Assembly (NCBI GenBank): GCA_964581115.1
Contig: CAZOMY010000014.1
Span: 1 to 64,000 of the forward strand
DNA from: 2-02-FULL-55-14 sp964581115
GTDB lineage: Bacteria; Bacteroidota; Ignavibacteria; UBA10030
Direction of reading: 5' to 3'
Length of the DNA: 64,000 bases
The position numbers and the translations under genes were made by a program. This document shows positions 42,480 to 53,700 of this stretch, one piece after another; positions within the stretch are counted from its first letter, which is position 1; every line of letters begins with the position of its first letter. The notes beneath the pieces were generated by a model. That model worked only from the letters and a program-made list of their open reading frames with translations, made no database searches and was not told the origin of the DNA.

Positions 42480-43784
42480 ATGGCACCAAACCCTCCAATT
42501 GCACCCGCGGTGAAGCCGGGCTCGCCGGCAGCGGGAGAGTTGTCTCCGATCATCCTGGAAGGTCAGAAGGTCCTCAAGGAGGTCGCTGCGACCATTCCCG
42601 GGACGGTGACCGGCCTTGAGCGTCAGATGATGATCGGGGACACGCTTTCGCGCGTGGACGAGACATCGAAGATGAAGCTGTTGACGCTCATGAATCACTT
42701 CCTGTCCCGGATGTTCGCGGTCAATGCCTCAGACATCGATATGGGGGGGTACGGGTCTCAAGGTTTCATCTGGTATCGGATCTACGGGTCGAAAAAGCCG
42801 GACCCGACGCTGGGCAAGTATGCTCCGGACGAGATGAACATTCTCATCCAAAGCGTCATCGGCGAGCGTCAGCGGACGTTCCTGTACGAGAATCGCAACC
42901 TGGACTTCTCCCACATGCTGTATCTCGAAGGTGGGGAATTCCGTCGTTTCCGCGCTGACGCGTATTTCGACCTGGACCAGCTGGCCCTGAACATGCGGGC
43001 CATTAACAATACGGTCCGTCCCTACAAGCTGCTCGAATTGCATCCGGGAGTCACCAAGATGGTGAGTCTGGCCCAGACCAAAGAAGGACTCTGTCTGGTC
43101 ACCGGGATCACCGGCTCCGGAAAAAGCTCGACGCTGGACGCGATCATCGACGCCAACAATCATTCGGTCGATGGTCACATCGTCATCATCGCCTCACCGA
43201 TCGAGTACGTCCACAAGTCCGACCGTTGCATCATCCGCCACCGGGAAGTGGGGCGCGACGTCCTCTCCTTCAAGGAGGGGGCGATCCAGGCCCTTCGGCA
43301 GGACCCCGATATCATCATGATCGGCGAGTTGCGCGACCCCGAGACGATCATGACAGCCCTCGAGATCACCGACTCCGGCCACAAGGTCTTCTCGACGCTC
43401 CATACCGCCTCGGCGGTCGAATCGATCGACCGGATCATCGGTGAAATACCGCCGGTGGAGCAGGAGCGCGTCCGCAACCGGCTGGGCGAAACGTTGCGGG
43501 CCGTGATCTCCCAGAAGCTCGTTCCAAGCCTCGACGGCAAGCGCGTCCTGGCGAAGGAGATCATGATCGCAACGCCTTCCGTCCGCGCGGCGATCAAGAA
43601 CAACAATACCTCCGAGATCTACCAGATGATCTCGGAAGGTCTCGAGCAGGGGATGAATACGATGGAGCAGGACCTCAAGCGGCTCTATCTGGCGAAGAAG
43701 ATCTCGCTCGAGAACGCGATGAACTACGCCAACAACAAGCGTCGACTGCAGCAACTGTTGCAGATCGCGCCGACGGACAACTGA
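42480..43784 (+). CDS. pilT: PilT/PilU-type retraction ATPase
   Basis: A 434-residue hexameric ATPase. Walker A G-I-T-G-S-G-K-S-S is near residues 209-217, the Walker B region D-P-D-I-I-M-I-G-E-L-R-D follows, then the His box S-T-L-H-T-A-S-A, and the late S-V-R-A-A-I-K segment corresponds to the PilT A-I-R-N-L-I motif. The tetracysteine element of PilB/GspE is absent. PilT depolymerises pili; its presence argues for a dynamic pilus instead of a pure type II secretion system. The N-terminal 70 residues are longer than in typical PilT. The ATG directly abuts a hairpin and lacks a visible Shine-Dalgarno. It heads the plus-strand unit that runs to the giant lipoprotein gene. Confidence 0.9.
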   Translation: MAPNPPIAPAVKPGSPAAGELSPIILEGQKVLKEVAATIPGTVTGLERQMMIGDTLSRVDETSKMKLLTLMNHFLSRMFAVNASDIDMGGYGSQGFIWYRIYGSKKPDPTLGKYAPDEMNILIQSVIGERQRTFLYENRNLDFSHMLYLEGGEFRRFRADAYFDLDQLALNMRAINNTVRPYKLLELHPGVTKMVSLAQTKEGLCLVTGITGSGKSSTLDAIIDANNHSVDGHIVIIASPIEYVHKSDRCIIRHREVGRDVLSFKEGAIQALRQDPDIIMIGELRDPETIMTALEITDSGHKVFSTLHTASAVESIDRIIGEIPPVEQERVRNRLGETLRAVISQKLVPSLDGKRVLAKEIMIATPSVRAAIKNNNTSEIYQMISEGLEQGMNTMEQDLKRLYLAKKISLENAMNYANNKRRLQQLLQIAPTDN

Positions 43785-43812
43785 GCACTGCGTCGGAGAA
43801 TCCGGACCCCTT

Positions 43813-45420
43813 ATGACGATCCAAAAAGGTGATGGTCGGACCGCCGTCTCGCTGTTCGTCGACGGTCTCTCGCTGAAGTTCGTTCAGCTCTCCTTGAAGG
43901 GTGGGAAGGTGACCTTGCGCGACTTCAAGACGGTCGCCTTGGTCAAGAAGTTCGAGGAGAAGGAGATTGCCGCCGAGGCCGACGAAGCGGGCGGCTTCGG
44001 AGAATCGCCGACCGCCGACGCGTTCGGGGGTGGTGCGGCGACCATGGAAGGGGGCCAGGAGGAAGAGGCGAATTCCAACGCGACGGTCTTGCTCGGCTTG
44101 CTCTCGGACCTCAACGGCAAGTTTTCGCTCAACTATGCGTTGTCGGAGCCGGCGGTCACGTATCAGGAATTTGAATCTGATTTTGGGCTGAAGGGATCGG
44201 CTCTCCGTAAGCGCATCATCGAGGAACTCTCCGCCTCACGCGCCACGCCCCCAGCGCCCGATTCCTTCGCCATCATTCCGCACGCCAGCGGCGGCCTCCT
44301 GACGGTGATCCGCGAGGACGGTCTCAATCTGTACGACCTCCTGACGGAGATCCGAAGCTTCCTGGGCAACCGGGCCCCCAACCTCGAGCACATCGACAGC
44401 GCCGATGTGGCGCTCATCGAGATGATCCGGTCCAATTATGAGGTACAGGACGAGGAGGTCACGGTCGTCGTCTATGTCGGCCACGACTTCAGCCGGATCA
44501 TCTTCATGCAGGGCAAGGAATACCTGCACTTCGCGCCCATCATCAGCGAAGGGCACGAATCGCCGAATCTCGAGAACACGCTTTACAGCCGCATCCTGCT
44601 CGAGCAGGATAACATCGCCCTCGCCCGGATGGACCGGATCATTCTGGCAGGCGAGGCGCACAAGGTCAACCTCCTCGAATCGCTCGCTCCGCAATTCTCG
44701 TCCGCCCAGGTCGAATACGCGCACCTTCCGCACGTGGACCTGACCCCCTTCGACGGCTCCGTCGGCGACGCCCTCTCGGAATACGCCATTCCGATCATGA
44801 ATGCGTGGAAGGCGCTGGAGCCGAAGCGGAAGACCTTCTTCCCGACGAATCTCCTCCCGAGCGCCATCATCGAAGCGCAGAAGGTCTTCAAGCTTGCCTG
44901 GCACGGCTGGCTGACGGCGCTGGCGATCATCGGCTCGATCGTCTTTTTCTATAATTCGATCCTTGAGCAGAACGTCGCCATCCGGCGTGCCAAGGAGGAG
45001 TTGGCGCAGAAGCAGGTGCGGCTGGCCGACCTGGACCTGTTCCGCTCGCGCAAGGACGTCCTGCAGGGCGACATCAACCGCTACATCAACGCGACGACGA
45101 CGTACGATTCCATCGCGCCTGGCGGGGACCGCTGGAGCCGCATCCTGCATTACGTGGCGACGAGCGTCGAGGACCTCAATTCGATGTGGATCTACCACGT
45201 GCGGCCCGACCCGCAGAATAAGTCCATCATCATCCTGTCGGGCCGCTCGATCTACCGGACGCGGATCCCCCGTATCGCGAGCATCTTCGAGCGGGCGACG
45301 CTCCGCGAGGTCCGGACCACGTCGGTGCGCAACAAGATCGTCTACGAGTTCGACATTGTCGTGGAACGCGTCGACAAGCATGACATCCCCGAGCGTCCCT
45401 ACGAGCCGAATCGACGGTAA
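43813..45420 (+). CDS. PilM-PilN fusion protein
   Basis: A 535-residue protein that appears to join two pilus alignment proteins. The first 350 residues resemble PilM/GspL actin-like cytoplasmic domains (V-S-L-F-V-D-G-L-S-L-K-F-V at the start, V-V-V-Y-V-G-H-D-F-S-R-I-I-F in the middle), interrupted by a Glu/Gly-rich insert at about 50-95. A transmembrane helix at about 366-385 (L-T-A-L-A-I-I-G-S-I-V-F-F) is followed by a coiled coil and a small periplasmic domain, as in PilN. GspL proteins of type II secretion have a similar layout, so GspL is an equally fair name. It would link the ATPase to the periplasmic PilO and the secretin. PilO follows after 17 nt. Confidence 0.8.
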   Translation: MTIQKGDGRTAVSLFVDGLSLKFVQLSLKGGKVTLRDFKTVALVKKFEEKEIAAEADEAGGFGESPTADAFGGGAATMEGGQEEEANSNATVLLGLLSDLNGKFSLNYALSEPAVTYQEFESDFGLKGSALRKRIIEELSASRATPPAPDSFAIIPHASGGLLTVIREDGLNLYDLLTEIRSFLGNRAPNLEHIDSADVALIEMIRSNYEVQDEEVTVVVYVGHDFSRIIFMQGKEYLHFAPIISEGHESPNLENTLYSRILLEQDNIALARMDRIILAGEAHKVNLLESLAPQFSSAQVEYAHLPHVDLTPFDGSVGDALSEYAIPIMNAWKALEPKRKTFFPTNLLPSAIIEAQKVFKLAWHGWLTALAIIGSIVFFYNSILEQNVAIRRAKEELAQKQVRLADLDLFRSRKDVLQGDINRYINATTTYDSIAPGGDRWSRILHYVATSVEDLNSMWIYHVRPDPQNKSIIILSGRSIYRTRIPRIASIFERATLREVRTTSVRNKIVYEFDIVVERVDKHDIPERPYEPNRR

Positions 45421-45437
45421 CTAAACGCGGAGGCCTC

Positions 45438-46334
45438 GTGACCTACAAGCTTCGCAATACGATCGCGCTCGCCGTCGTGCTGCTGTTGTTCTGCGGCGGT
45501 GGAGCGTTCTGGTATTTCTACTGGCAGCCGCGCGAGCTCAATGCCCTCACCAAGCAGATCGCCACGATCGACAAAGAGCTCGATAATCTTCCCATCCTCA
45601 CGGAGGAGGTCCAACGGCTCACCGTGCAGTTCCAGGACGTCAAGCGCCGGTACGATTCCCGCAGCAAAGAGATCCCGGAGTTCGACGTCTCGTCGCAGAC
45701 CTACGGCTACATGAGCCGCGGCATCGACGTGGCGGGCTTTCTGAAGTTCGATATGAAGTTCCTCGGCACGCAGGAAGGACCGGGCTACGGATTCAACGCC
45801 TACAAGCTCGAACAGGGCGAGGCGCAGTTCGACAATCTCTACCGTTTCGTGTACTTCCTCGAGAACGGACGCCGTTTGTACAAGATTTCAACCCTGACCC
45901 TCGAGTACAAGGATGCGGTCGATACGGAGACGAAGGAGACGAAGAAGTGGATCGCCTTCGAGATGGAGCTTCATGCCTACTACGTGCGCGGCATTCCCGA
46001 GCTGGGAACCTCGTTGGCGGCCCGAAGTCTCACCGTCGTCCCGGCTCCCTTCGACCCGTTCGACCCGCTCATCGTTCCGACGATCGCGGCCGAGGCCCCG
46101 ACGGGCGAGATCAATCCAAGGAACCTCGAGGTGAAGGCGGTGCTCCCGGGAAAGGCCTTCGTCCTGTACGAAAGCGAGCTGATCGTCTTGCAGCTTGGCG
46201 ACCGCGTCTGGCGCGGCGCCGTCAGTGCTATCGACCCTCGCTCGAGCACGGTCGAGTTCACGCTCAATGAGGGGGGCGTCATCACGAAAGTAACCAAGCA
46301 GATCCAATTCGATCGTCGAAGGAGGCTCCGGTGA
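45438..46334 (+). CDS. PilO/GspM-like alignment protein
   Basis: A 298-residue single-span protein. The transmembrane helix (A-L-A-V-V-L-L-L-F-C-G-G-G-A-F-W-Y-F) is at about residues 10-27, followed by a coiled coil (L-N-A-L-T-K-Q-I-A-T-I-D-K-E-L-D-N-L) and a ferredoxin-like periplasmic domain, the PilO layout. The C-terminal 90 residues (from about 205) carry an extra beta domain similar to PilP (L-E-V-K-A-V-L-P-G-K-A-F-V-L-Y-E), so PilO and PilP functions may be joined. GTG at 45438 with GCGGAGG before it is the start. The stop overlaps the secretin gene by 4 nt (GTGA). Confidence 0.8.
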   Translation: MTYKLRNTIALAVVLLLFCGGGAFWYFYWQPRELNALTKQIATIDKELDNLPILTEEVQRLTVQFQDVKRRYDSRSKEIPEFDVSSQTYGYMSRGIDVAGFLKFDMKFLGTQEGPGYGFNAYKLEQGEAQFDNLYRFVYFLENGRRLYKISTLTLEYKDAVDTETKETKKWIAFEMELHAYYVRGIPELGTSLAARSLTVVPAPFDPFDPLIVPTIAAEAPTGEINPRNLEVKAVLPGKAFVLYESELIVLQLGDRVWRGAVSAIDPRSSTVEFTLNEGGVITKVTKQIQFDRRRRLR

Positions 46335-47644
46335 ACCTCACACGTGGAATGATCCTGCTGTTGGCCGCCGTTCTGCTGGCGGCGACAGCGATGGCCCAGA
46401 CCGAATCGCAGCTGCGCCGCGCGGCGCAGGGCAAGTCCGGCGCGTCACCGGATGAGGTCGTCTCGTTCAGGGCCGACGTGCCGTACGCGCAGGCCGTCAA
46501 GTCCCTCGGCGAGATCTGGAAGACCAAAGCGGGCAAGATCGTCATCGACCGGACTGACACGAAGGACGGCGACAGGCCGATCGGCGTGAACATCGAGGCG
46601 ATGTACTGGAAGGACGCCTTTGAGCTTATCCTCCGGACCAACAAGCTCTGGTACAATCAGTTCGAAGAGCATGTCGAGGTCGTCCCGTTCGAGCAGGCCG
46701 GCAGGCCGGCGCAAGCGGACACGAAGACCGTCGAGCAGGCCAAGGCCAGCGAATCGCCGGTCGTGACGGCGCCCACACTTCCTCAGGCGACTCCGAGCGA
46801 GATTCCTATGAAGGTCGACTCGGCCGAGTATTACTTCAAGGACCGCGAGATCACGATCTCGAGCGTGTTCTTCGAGGTCGACCGGACCCGCCTGGCTCAA
46901 ACGGGTATCGGGTTCTCGATCTTCCGCGGCAAGGGGCTGAACCTCAGCGTCGAGTTCTCAGGAGCCGACAGGATCTCGACCCCCATCATGGGGATCGCGG
47001 CCAGTCCTCGCGACAAGCGCCTGGCGGTCGATATTGACGCCGCCTTGAATGTGTTCGAGCGGGAACAATTGGGCGAGGTCATCGCCCGGCCGCAGATCAC
47101 GGTCAGGAACGGCACGTCGTCGAAGCTGCAGAGCGGACAGAACTTCTCCGTTCAACTCCGCGACTTCTCCGGCAACGTCGTCAACCAGTTCTATGAGACT
47201 GGAACGATCTTGACGGTGACCCCGAAGGTGTGGAAGTACGAGGACAAGGAGTTCATCACGCTGACGTACAAGATCGAACGCAGTACGCCCTTGCCGTCGA
47301 CCACGACGATCCTCGTCAACAAGACCGAAGCGTCGGGCACGCTCATGCTCCTCGACGGCGAAGAGGCCTACGTCGGCGGGCTCTATTCGACCGAAGAAAC
47401 GGTGACGCGTGAAGGTGTACCGGTGCTCAAGGACCTTCCGTGGTGGGTCTTCGGCCTTCGTTACCTGTTCGGTTTCGATGCCACCGACTATAAAAAGAAA
47501 GAGTTGGTCGTTCTCATGAAGGCCCAGATGGTGCCCCTGCTCGAAGACCGTCTCAAGTCGGCTCCGAAGCAGGAAGGTCTGGACGTGATCCGCAAAGAGA
47601 TGAATCAGGATCTGCAGAAGCGGATCGAGCAGAAGAAAAAGTAA
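46331..47644 (+). CDS. Short secretin (PilQ/GspD-like)
   Basis: A 437-residue outer-membrane channel protein. The signal peptide ends A-M-A-Q near residue 24. An N-terminal domain of STN/N0 type (about 45-120: A-Q-A-V-K-S-L-G-E-I-W) is followed by a linker and the secretin core (about 230-405), with V-I-A-R-P-Q-I-T-V-R-N-G, F-Y-E-T-G-T-I-L-T-V-T-P-K-V and the closing V-P-V-L-K-D-L-P-W-W segment. PilQ and GspD are usually 600-700 residues with several N domains; this one is markedly shorter. It would form the exit pore for the pilus. The start is GTG 46331 with GGAGG upstream, overlapping the PilO gene. Confidence 0.85.
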   Translation: MNLTRGMILLLAAVLLAATAMAQTESQLRRAAQGKSGASPDEVVSFRADVPYAQAVKSLGEIWKTKAGKIVIDRTDTKDGDRPIGVNIEAMYWKDAFELILRTNKLWYNQFEEHVEVVPFEQAGRPAQADTKTVEQAKASESPVVTAPTLPQATPSEIPMKVDSAEYYFKDREITISSVFFEVDRTRLAQTGIGFSIFRGKGLNLSVEFSGADRISTPIMGIAASPRDKRLAVDIDAALNVFEREQLGEVIARPQITVRNGTSSKLQSGQNFSVQLRDFSGNVVNQFYETGTILTVTPKVWKYEDKEFITLTYKIERSTPLPSTTTILVNKTEASGTLMLLDGEEAYVGGLYSTEETVTREGVPVLKDLPWWVFGLRYLFGFDATDYKKKELVVLMKAQMVPLLEDRLKSAPKQEGLDVIRKEMNQDLQKRIEQKKK

Positions 47645-47749
47645 CCCGACACGTTTCAGCAAAGCCGTCGGGCCGCCACGAAAGCGCGCGATGCCATCGC
47701 GCGATCCAAGGATCGTAGTCATCGTTCGAGTCGGTCACGGGAGGATGGT

Positions 47750-50700
47750 ATGAAGTACAGTCATGCGATCTCGCGCTTGGTCACGGCCTCGTTGCTGCTG
47801 CTCGTGGCGTGTCAGAACCCGGAAGAGGAGGGTCCGCCGGGCGGGACGACCCTTCGCTCGACCGTCAGCGGAACGGTGGTCAGGAGCGACAACGGTACCG
47901 CCGTTCCAGGGGTCATTGTTCGCGACCTTACGCAGCCGACGGTCAAGCTTGACACCTCGGATGCGAACGGTGCTTTTGCGATCGCGTACGATCTTCCCGT
48001 AGGCCAGACCTACTCAACGACGATCTTCGGTTCGCGCACAGGCTTCGGCAACGACTCGACCGACGTGACGGTCGTTGCGGGGAGGGATACGACCATCCTG
48101 CTGGTCCTCATCGCCGACAGCACCAGCCCTCCGACGATCCCCGGTTCGGCATCAGGCCAGCCGGCCAGCATCGTGCTCGTCGGCACCGACGTCAATTCGA
48201 TCTCCATCCGCGGAACGGGCGTCAACGAGTCGGCCCTGCTGACCTTCGAAGTCCGCGATTCTCTGGGCAACCCTGTCCTCGGCGGCAACGGTCCGATCGT
48301 TCGCTTCTCGCTCCTCGGGGCCCCCGGAGGAGGGGAGTACCTGTATCCCGACAGCGGTCAAGTGAACGGAACCAACGGCCGGGTCTCAACCCGCTTGAAC
48401 TCGGGAACGAGACCTGGCGTCATCCAGGTCGTCGCCACCACCCGCAACGATTCCGTCCTGTCGTCGCCCGCCCGCGTGACCATCGCCAGCGGTCCGCCGT
48501 ACGGCCCGAACGCCTCGATCAGCAGGGGCAACAAGAACCTTCCCGGACTCCTGTTCGACAACGAGCGGACGACGATCTCCGTGCTTCTGGGCGATCGCTA
48601 TCAGAACCCCGTGCCGGCGGGAACCGCCGTCTACTTCACAACCACGGGGGGCATTGTACAACCGACCGCCTACACCGATGCCGACGGCGCCGCGAGCGTC
48701 GAGCTGATCACGGCGAATCCGCGACCGGCTGGCGGAGTGGCAACCGTGTTCGCCCGTACCATCGGCGATACGGCGGCACGTCTGGCCGACAGTCTGATCC
48801 AGTTGCAGATCCCCATCGTCTTCTCCGGCGCCACGCAGATCATCGCGCCGACGGCCGCCTTCGTCGTCCCCGACAGCGGTTCGTATGCCTTTGCCTATCA
48901 GGTTCAGGACGCGAACGGAAACCCGCTGGTCGCGGGTACCACCATCAAGGTGTCGTTGAGCGGACCCGGCGCGGCCGAGCTTGAGGTCCAGGGTGACGCC
49001 GATGTGACGATGGAGGACACCGATGACCCGGCCGATACGGATTTCAATGCGACGATCGTCGACAAGACCCGCGGTGGAACGGGCGGCCCGTTCACGGTCT
49101 CGATCCAGGTGGTGAGTCGCAACGGAAACGCGACCCATACATTCTCGGGTCTGTCGTTGACCACCGGCGGCGGAGGGTCGGTGCCGGGATCGACAAGCGT
49201 GCCGCGAAGCATCGCCCTCAGTACGATCAGCTCCCGAACGCTTTCCGTGAAGGGGACCGGTGCGAATGAAACGTCGCGCCTCACCTTCATTGTCCGCGAT
49301 TCGCTCGGCAACCCCGTCGGCAATCCGCTCGACCCGACCCAGAAGGCCTGGGTGACCTTCTCGATCAATCCGACGGTCGGCATGGGGGGCGCGTTCGTGT
49401 ATCCGACGGGCGATTCGACCGATGTCAACGGCCAGGTGAGCGTGACGTTCAATTCGGGCACACAGGCCGGTGTCGTGCAGGTCGTTGCCACCACGCTGAC
49501 TTCCGGCGGCCCGGTCACCGCCTCTCCGGTGCAGTTGACGATCCAAGGTGGTCTGCCGGATTCGACGCGGTTCATCGCCGAACTCGATCGCATCAATCTT
49601 CCGGGTCTGCACAAGCCGGGCCCGCTGGGCACTGTGACGATACAGGCCGCCGACGAATTCGGCAACGCTGTTCAGACGGGTACCGCCATCTACTTCAGCA
49701 CGTCGCTCGGGTTGATCAAAGCTTCGGCGACGACGGACGATGCCGGACGCGCGACGGCACAGCTAAGCGGCGGCGTCGTCGGCGCTTCCGACGGCCAGGG
49801 CGTGGTCACGGTCCAAACGCTCGGAAAGAATGGCGAAGTCATTCGCAAGCAACTGCCCTTCCTCTTCACAGGCCCGGTCCAGATCCTCAACAAGCCGGCC
49901 GCGGGCTTTTCCATCGATGATGCCGGGACGTACAGCTTCTCCTTCCGCGTTGCCGACGTCAACGGCAATCCCCCGTCGTCGGGTACGACGGTATCGGTCA
50001 CGGCCGAAGGCGAAGGAGCCGGAGGTCTGGCCATCACCACCGGCGGAACGCTGACCTTCCCCGACACGCGCGACACGATGAGGACCTTCTACACCGTTGC
50101 CGTGCGCGACAAGGAAGTCGGCGGACCCTCGGGCCCCGTGACCTTCACGATCAACGTGTCGGGCGAGAACGGCAACGAGACGTACAGCTTCACCGGCCAG
50201 GTGTTGGGTGCGGGCCAGACCGCCGGTACGGTGGCGGCACGCCGTCCGGCGACGCTCGAATTGGTCTCGAACTCGACGCCGTCCGTCTCCATTCGCGGGA
50301 CCGGTTCGAAGGAGACTTCGACGCTCACCTTCATCGTGCGAGACTCCCTCGGTCAGCCGATCAATGCGGCGGGCAGGGCGTTCGTGGTCTTTGCGCTGGC
50401 TCCGAACGGCGGACTCGGAGGGGGTGAGTTCCTTTCGACCGCGGGCGACTCGACGGATGACAACGGACTCATCTCGGTGACCTTCAATTCGGGCACCCGG
50501 TCGGGCGTTCTTCAGGTCGTCGCGAAGACGACGGCGCCGGGACGTGCGGACACGATCTACTCCGCCCCGGTTCGCCTGACCATTTCTGGAGGCCTCCCCG
50601 ACGCCAACCGCGTGGTCGCCACACTCTCGCGCATCAATATTCCGGGCCTCGTCAAAACGGGTCCGTTGGCGACTGTCAGCGTTCAGGCGGGCGACCAGTA

Positions 50701-53700
50701 CAACAACCCCGTTCAGCCGGGAACGGCGTTCTATTTCACGACAGGACTCGGACTGATCCAGGCCACGGCGTCGACGAATGAGTCTGGCCAGGCCTCCGTC
50801 CAGTTAAGCGGAGGAGTTGTCGGCAGCCCGGCTCCCGAAGATACCGTGACGGTCCAGACGGTCGGCGCCGGCGGGGTGTCGATCGTCAAGAAGCTTCCGT
50901 TCATCTTTACGGGCGCTCCTGCGATAACCGGTCTGCCGGCACCGGGGTTCGTCATCTCCGACAGCGGTTCGTACACCTTCAATTTTACCGTGGCCGATGC
51001 GAACGGCAATCCGCTTTCGGCGGGTTCTACGGTCCAGGTGACGGTCGAAGGTGACGGCTCTGGCGGTCTGGACCTGACCGGCGACGTAAGCCGTACGCTG
51101 CCCGATACTCGGAACGCAAGCTTCACCAGCTTTTCCGTGACGGCGCAGGACAAGGACCGAGGCGGTCCGTCGGGGTTGGTGCGCTTCAGGATCGCGGTGA
51201 CGGGAGAGAACGGCTCGGCCGAGGCGACCCTCTCCGGCACACAGCTGACGACAGGTCAGTCGGCCACCGGACCGGCTTCGCGATATGTGGCGACGCTCGA
51301 GCTCGAATCCATTTCACGGACCAGCCTGTCGATCCGCGGTACGGGTGCGTCGGAGGTCTCGACCCTGACGTTCATGGCGAAGGATTCGAACGGCATCGCG
51401 CTGGACAAGAACAATCGGGCCTATGTGCTTCTTGGGCTCCTCCCAACGGGCGGCTTGGGCGGCGGAGAGTTCCTGTCGGCGACGGCCGATTCGACGAACG
51501 ACAACGGCCGCATCTCGGTGACGTTCAACTCCGGTACAAAGGCGGGTGTACTGCAGATCATCGCCAAGACAACGGCGCCGGGCCGGGCCGATACGATCTA
51601 CTCCTCACCGGTCCGGCTGACCATCGCCGGCGGTCTGCCCGATTCGCAGAGGGTTGTCGTCGGACTCTCGCGGGTCAACATGCCGGGCCTGATCCAGTCG
51701 GGCCCGATCGGGACGGTGACAGTGCAGGCGGGGGACAAGTACAACAATCCGGTGCAACCGGGGACGGCGTTCTACTTCACGACGAACCTGGGTCTGATCC
51801 AGGCGAATGCTTCGACGAACGACGCGGGCCAGGCCACGGCGCAGTTGAGCGGCGGCGTGGTGGGGGCTTCGACGGGAGCCGGAACGATCACCGTGCAGAC
51901 GGTGGGCGAGAACGGGACGTCGATCGTCAAGACGCTGCCATTCCTGTTCACGGGGGCGACGCAGATCACGAACACGCCGTCGAGCGGGTTCACGATCGCC
52001 GACAGCGGCACGTACAGCTTCTCGTTCAAGGTGGCGGATGCCAACGGCAACCCGCTGGTGCAGGGGTCGACGATCCAAGTAACGAAGGAAGGACCGGGGT
52101 CGGGCGACCTTGAGCTGTCGGGAGATGTGATCCGTACCATGCCCGATACGCGTGACACCAGCCTCACGACGTTCAATGTGACCGCCACCGACAAGGCCTC
52201 GGGTGGCCCCTCGGGAGCGGTCGTTTTCCGCATTACGGTCGCGAGTCCCAATGGAGAGGCCACGTATTCCTGGAATGGGACCCAGCTGGTCGTCGGCCAA
52301 TCCGGTTCAAGCGCGTCTGGCTCCGGCTATGCTTCGAGCATCGTTCTGCTTGGGACAAGCACGGACCCGACGAGGGTCTTGTCCGTGCGAGGAACCGGCT
52401 CGAACGAATCGTCGATCCTCCGATTCGTTGTCAAGGATTCGCTGGGTAATGCCGTCGACCTGGCTCACACGGCCACGGTCACATTCTCGGTGAACGGCGG
52501 ACCTGGCGGCGGAGAGTATGTTTCGCCGACCACGGCAACGACAGACGCGTCGGGGAGCGTCTTTACGACATTCAATTCCGGTACCAAGGCGGGCGTGGTG
52601 CAGGTGAAGGCCAGCACGACGATCGGCTCCACGACTATCACGTCGGCACCGGTGACCTTCACCATGGCCGGTGGATTACCCGACTCCAACCGCATCACTG
52701 TCTGGACCACGAGCCAGAACTATCCTGGACTCGTTCAGGCTGGCAACTTGTTGGGTGAGGTCAACGTGCAGTTGGGCGACAAGTACGGCAATCCGGTCCA
52801 GGCCGGCACGGCCGTCTATTTCACTTCGACCGGCGGGATCATCTCATCGTCGGCCTTCACCAATGCAGCCGGTCTTGCGACCGCCAACTTGTACGGCGGC
52901 GGCCTGGCTCCGGTGCTCGGCCAGGACACGATCACCGTCACGACCGTTGGGGAGAACAACACGACGATCACCAAGCGCCTGACCGTGACCTTCTCAGGGA
53001 GTCCTGTCGTGACGCTCCTGAACGTACCGACGGACACGATCACGATCTTCGACGGCGGCTACTTCGACGTCGACTATCGGCTCGCTGATGCCAATCTGAA
53101 CCCGCTGGCGGCCGGTAACAACCTCTCCGTCTCGATCACCGGCACGGCGGGCTCCGGCGTGACGCGCAGCGGCGACATTGGATTCTCGACGATCGACACC
53201 CGTTCCAGCAACTTCACTTCGTTCAGGATGCGGCTCTCCGACGCCACTGCCAACGGAGGCGTGAGCGGCGAGTTCATCGTGACGATCAGCGTATCGGGCC
53301 CGAACGGATCGACCACGCGTCGATTCTACGGAAACCTCGGTGCGCCGCAGGCTATCACGCCGCCTTCGCCGACGGTGAAGAACCCGGCGCAGATCGCGTT
53401 CATCGGCGTGTCTGCGTCTGACGTCTTCGTGTCGGGCGTCGGTGCACTCGAGAATTCGGTCATCACGTATGAGGTGCGCGACTCCCTCGGCAATGCCATC
53501 GAGGCGACCCCTCGTTCCTATGTTTCGTTTGCGCTGACCTTCTTCCCGAATACGTTCGTGCCAGGCGGGACTAACCCGGTGTTGATACCGGGCTCCGACA
53601 GCACTGACAACTCCGGACGGGCGCGCGTGTCCATGTCTTCCGGCACCCGGGCCGGTGTTGTCCAGATCGTGGCAAGTACCGTCGTTGGCTCCAACACCAT

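Noticed and set aside
48386..49612. 408-residue minus-strand frame under the giant lipoprotein gene
   Set aside because: Arg/Gly/His-rich shadow that follows the repeat structure of the coding strand.
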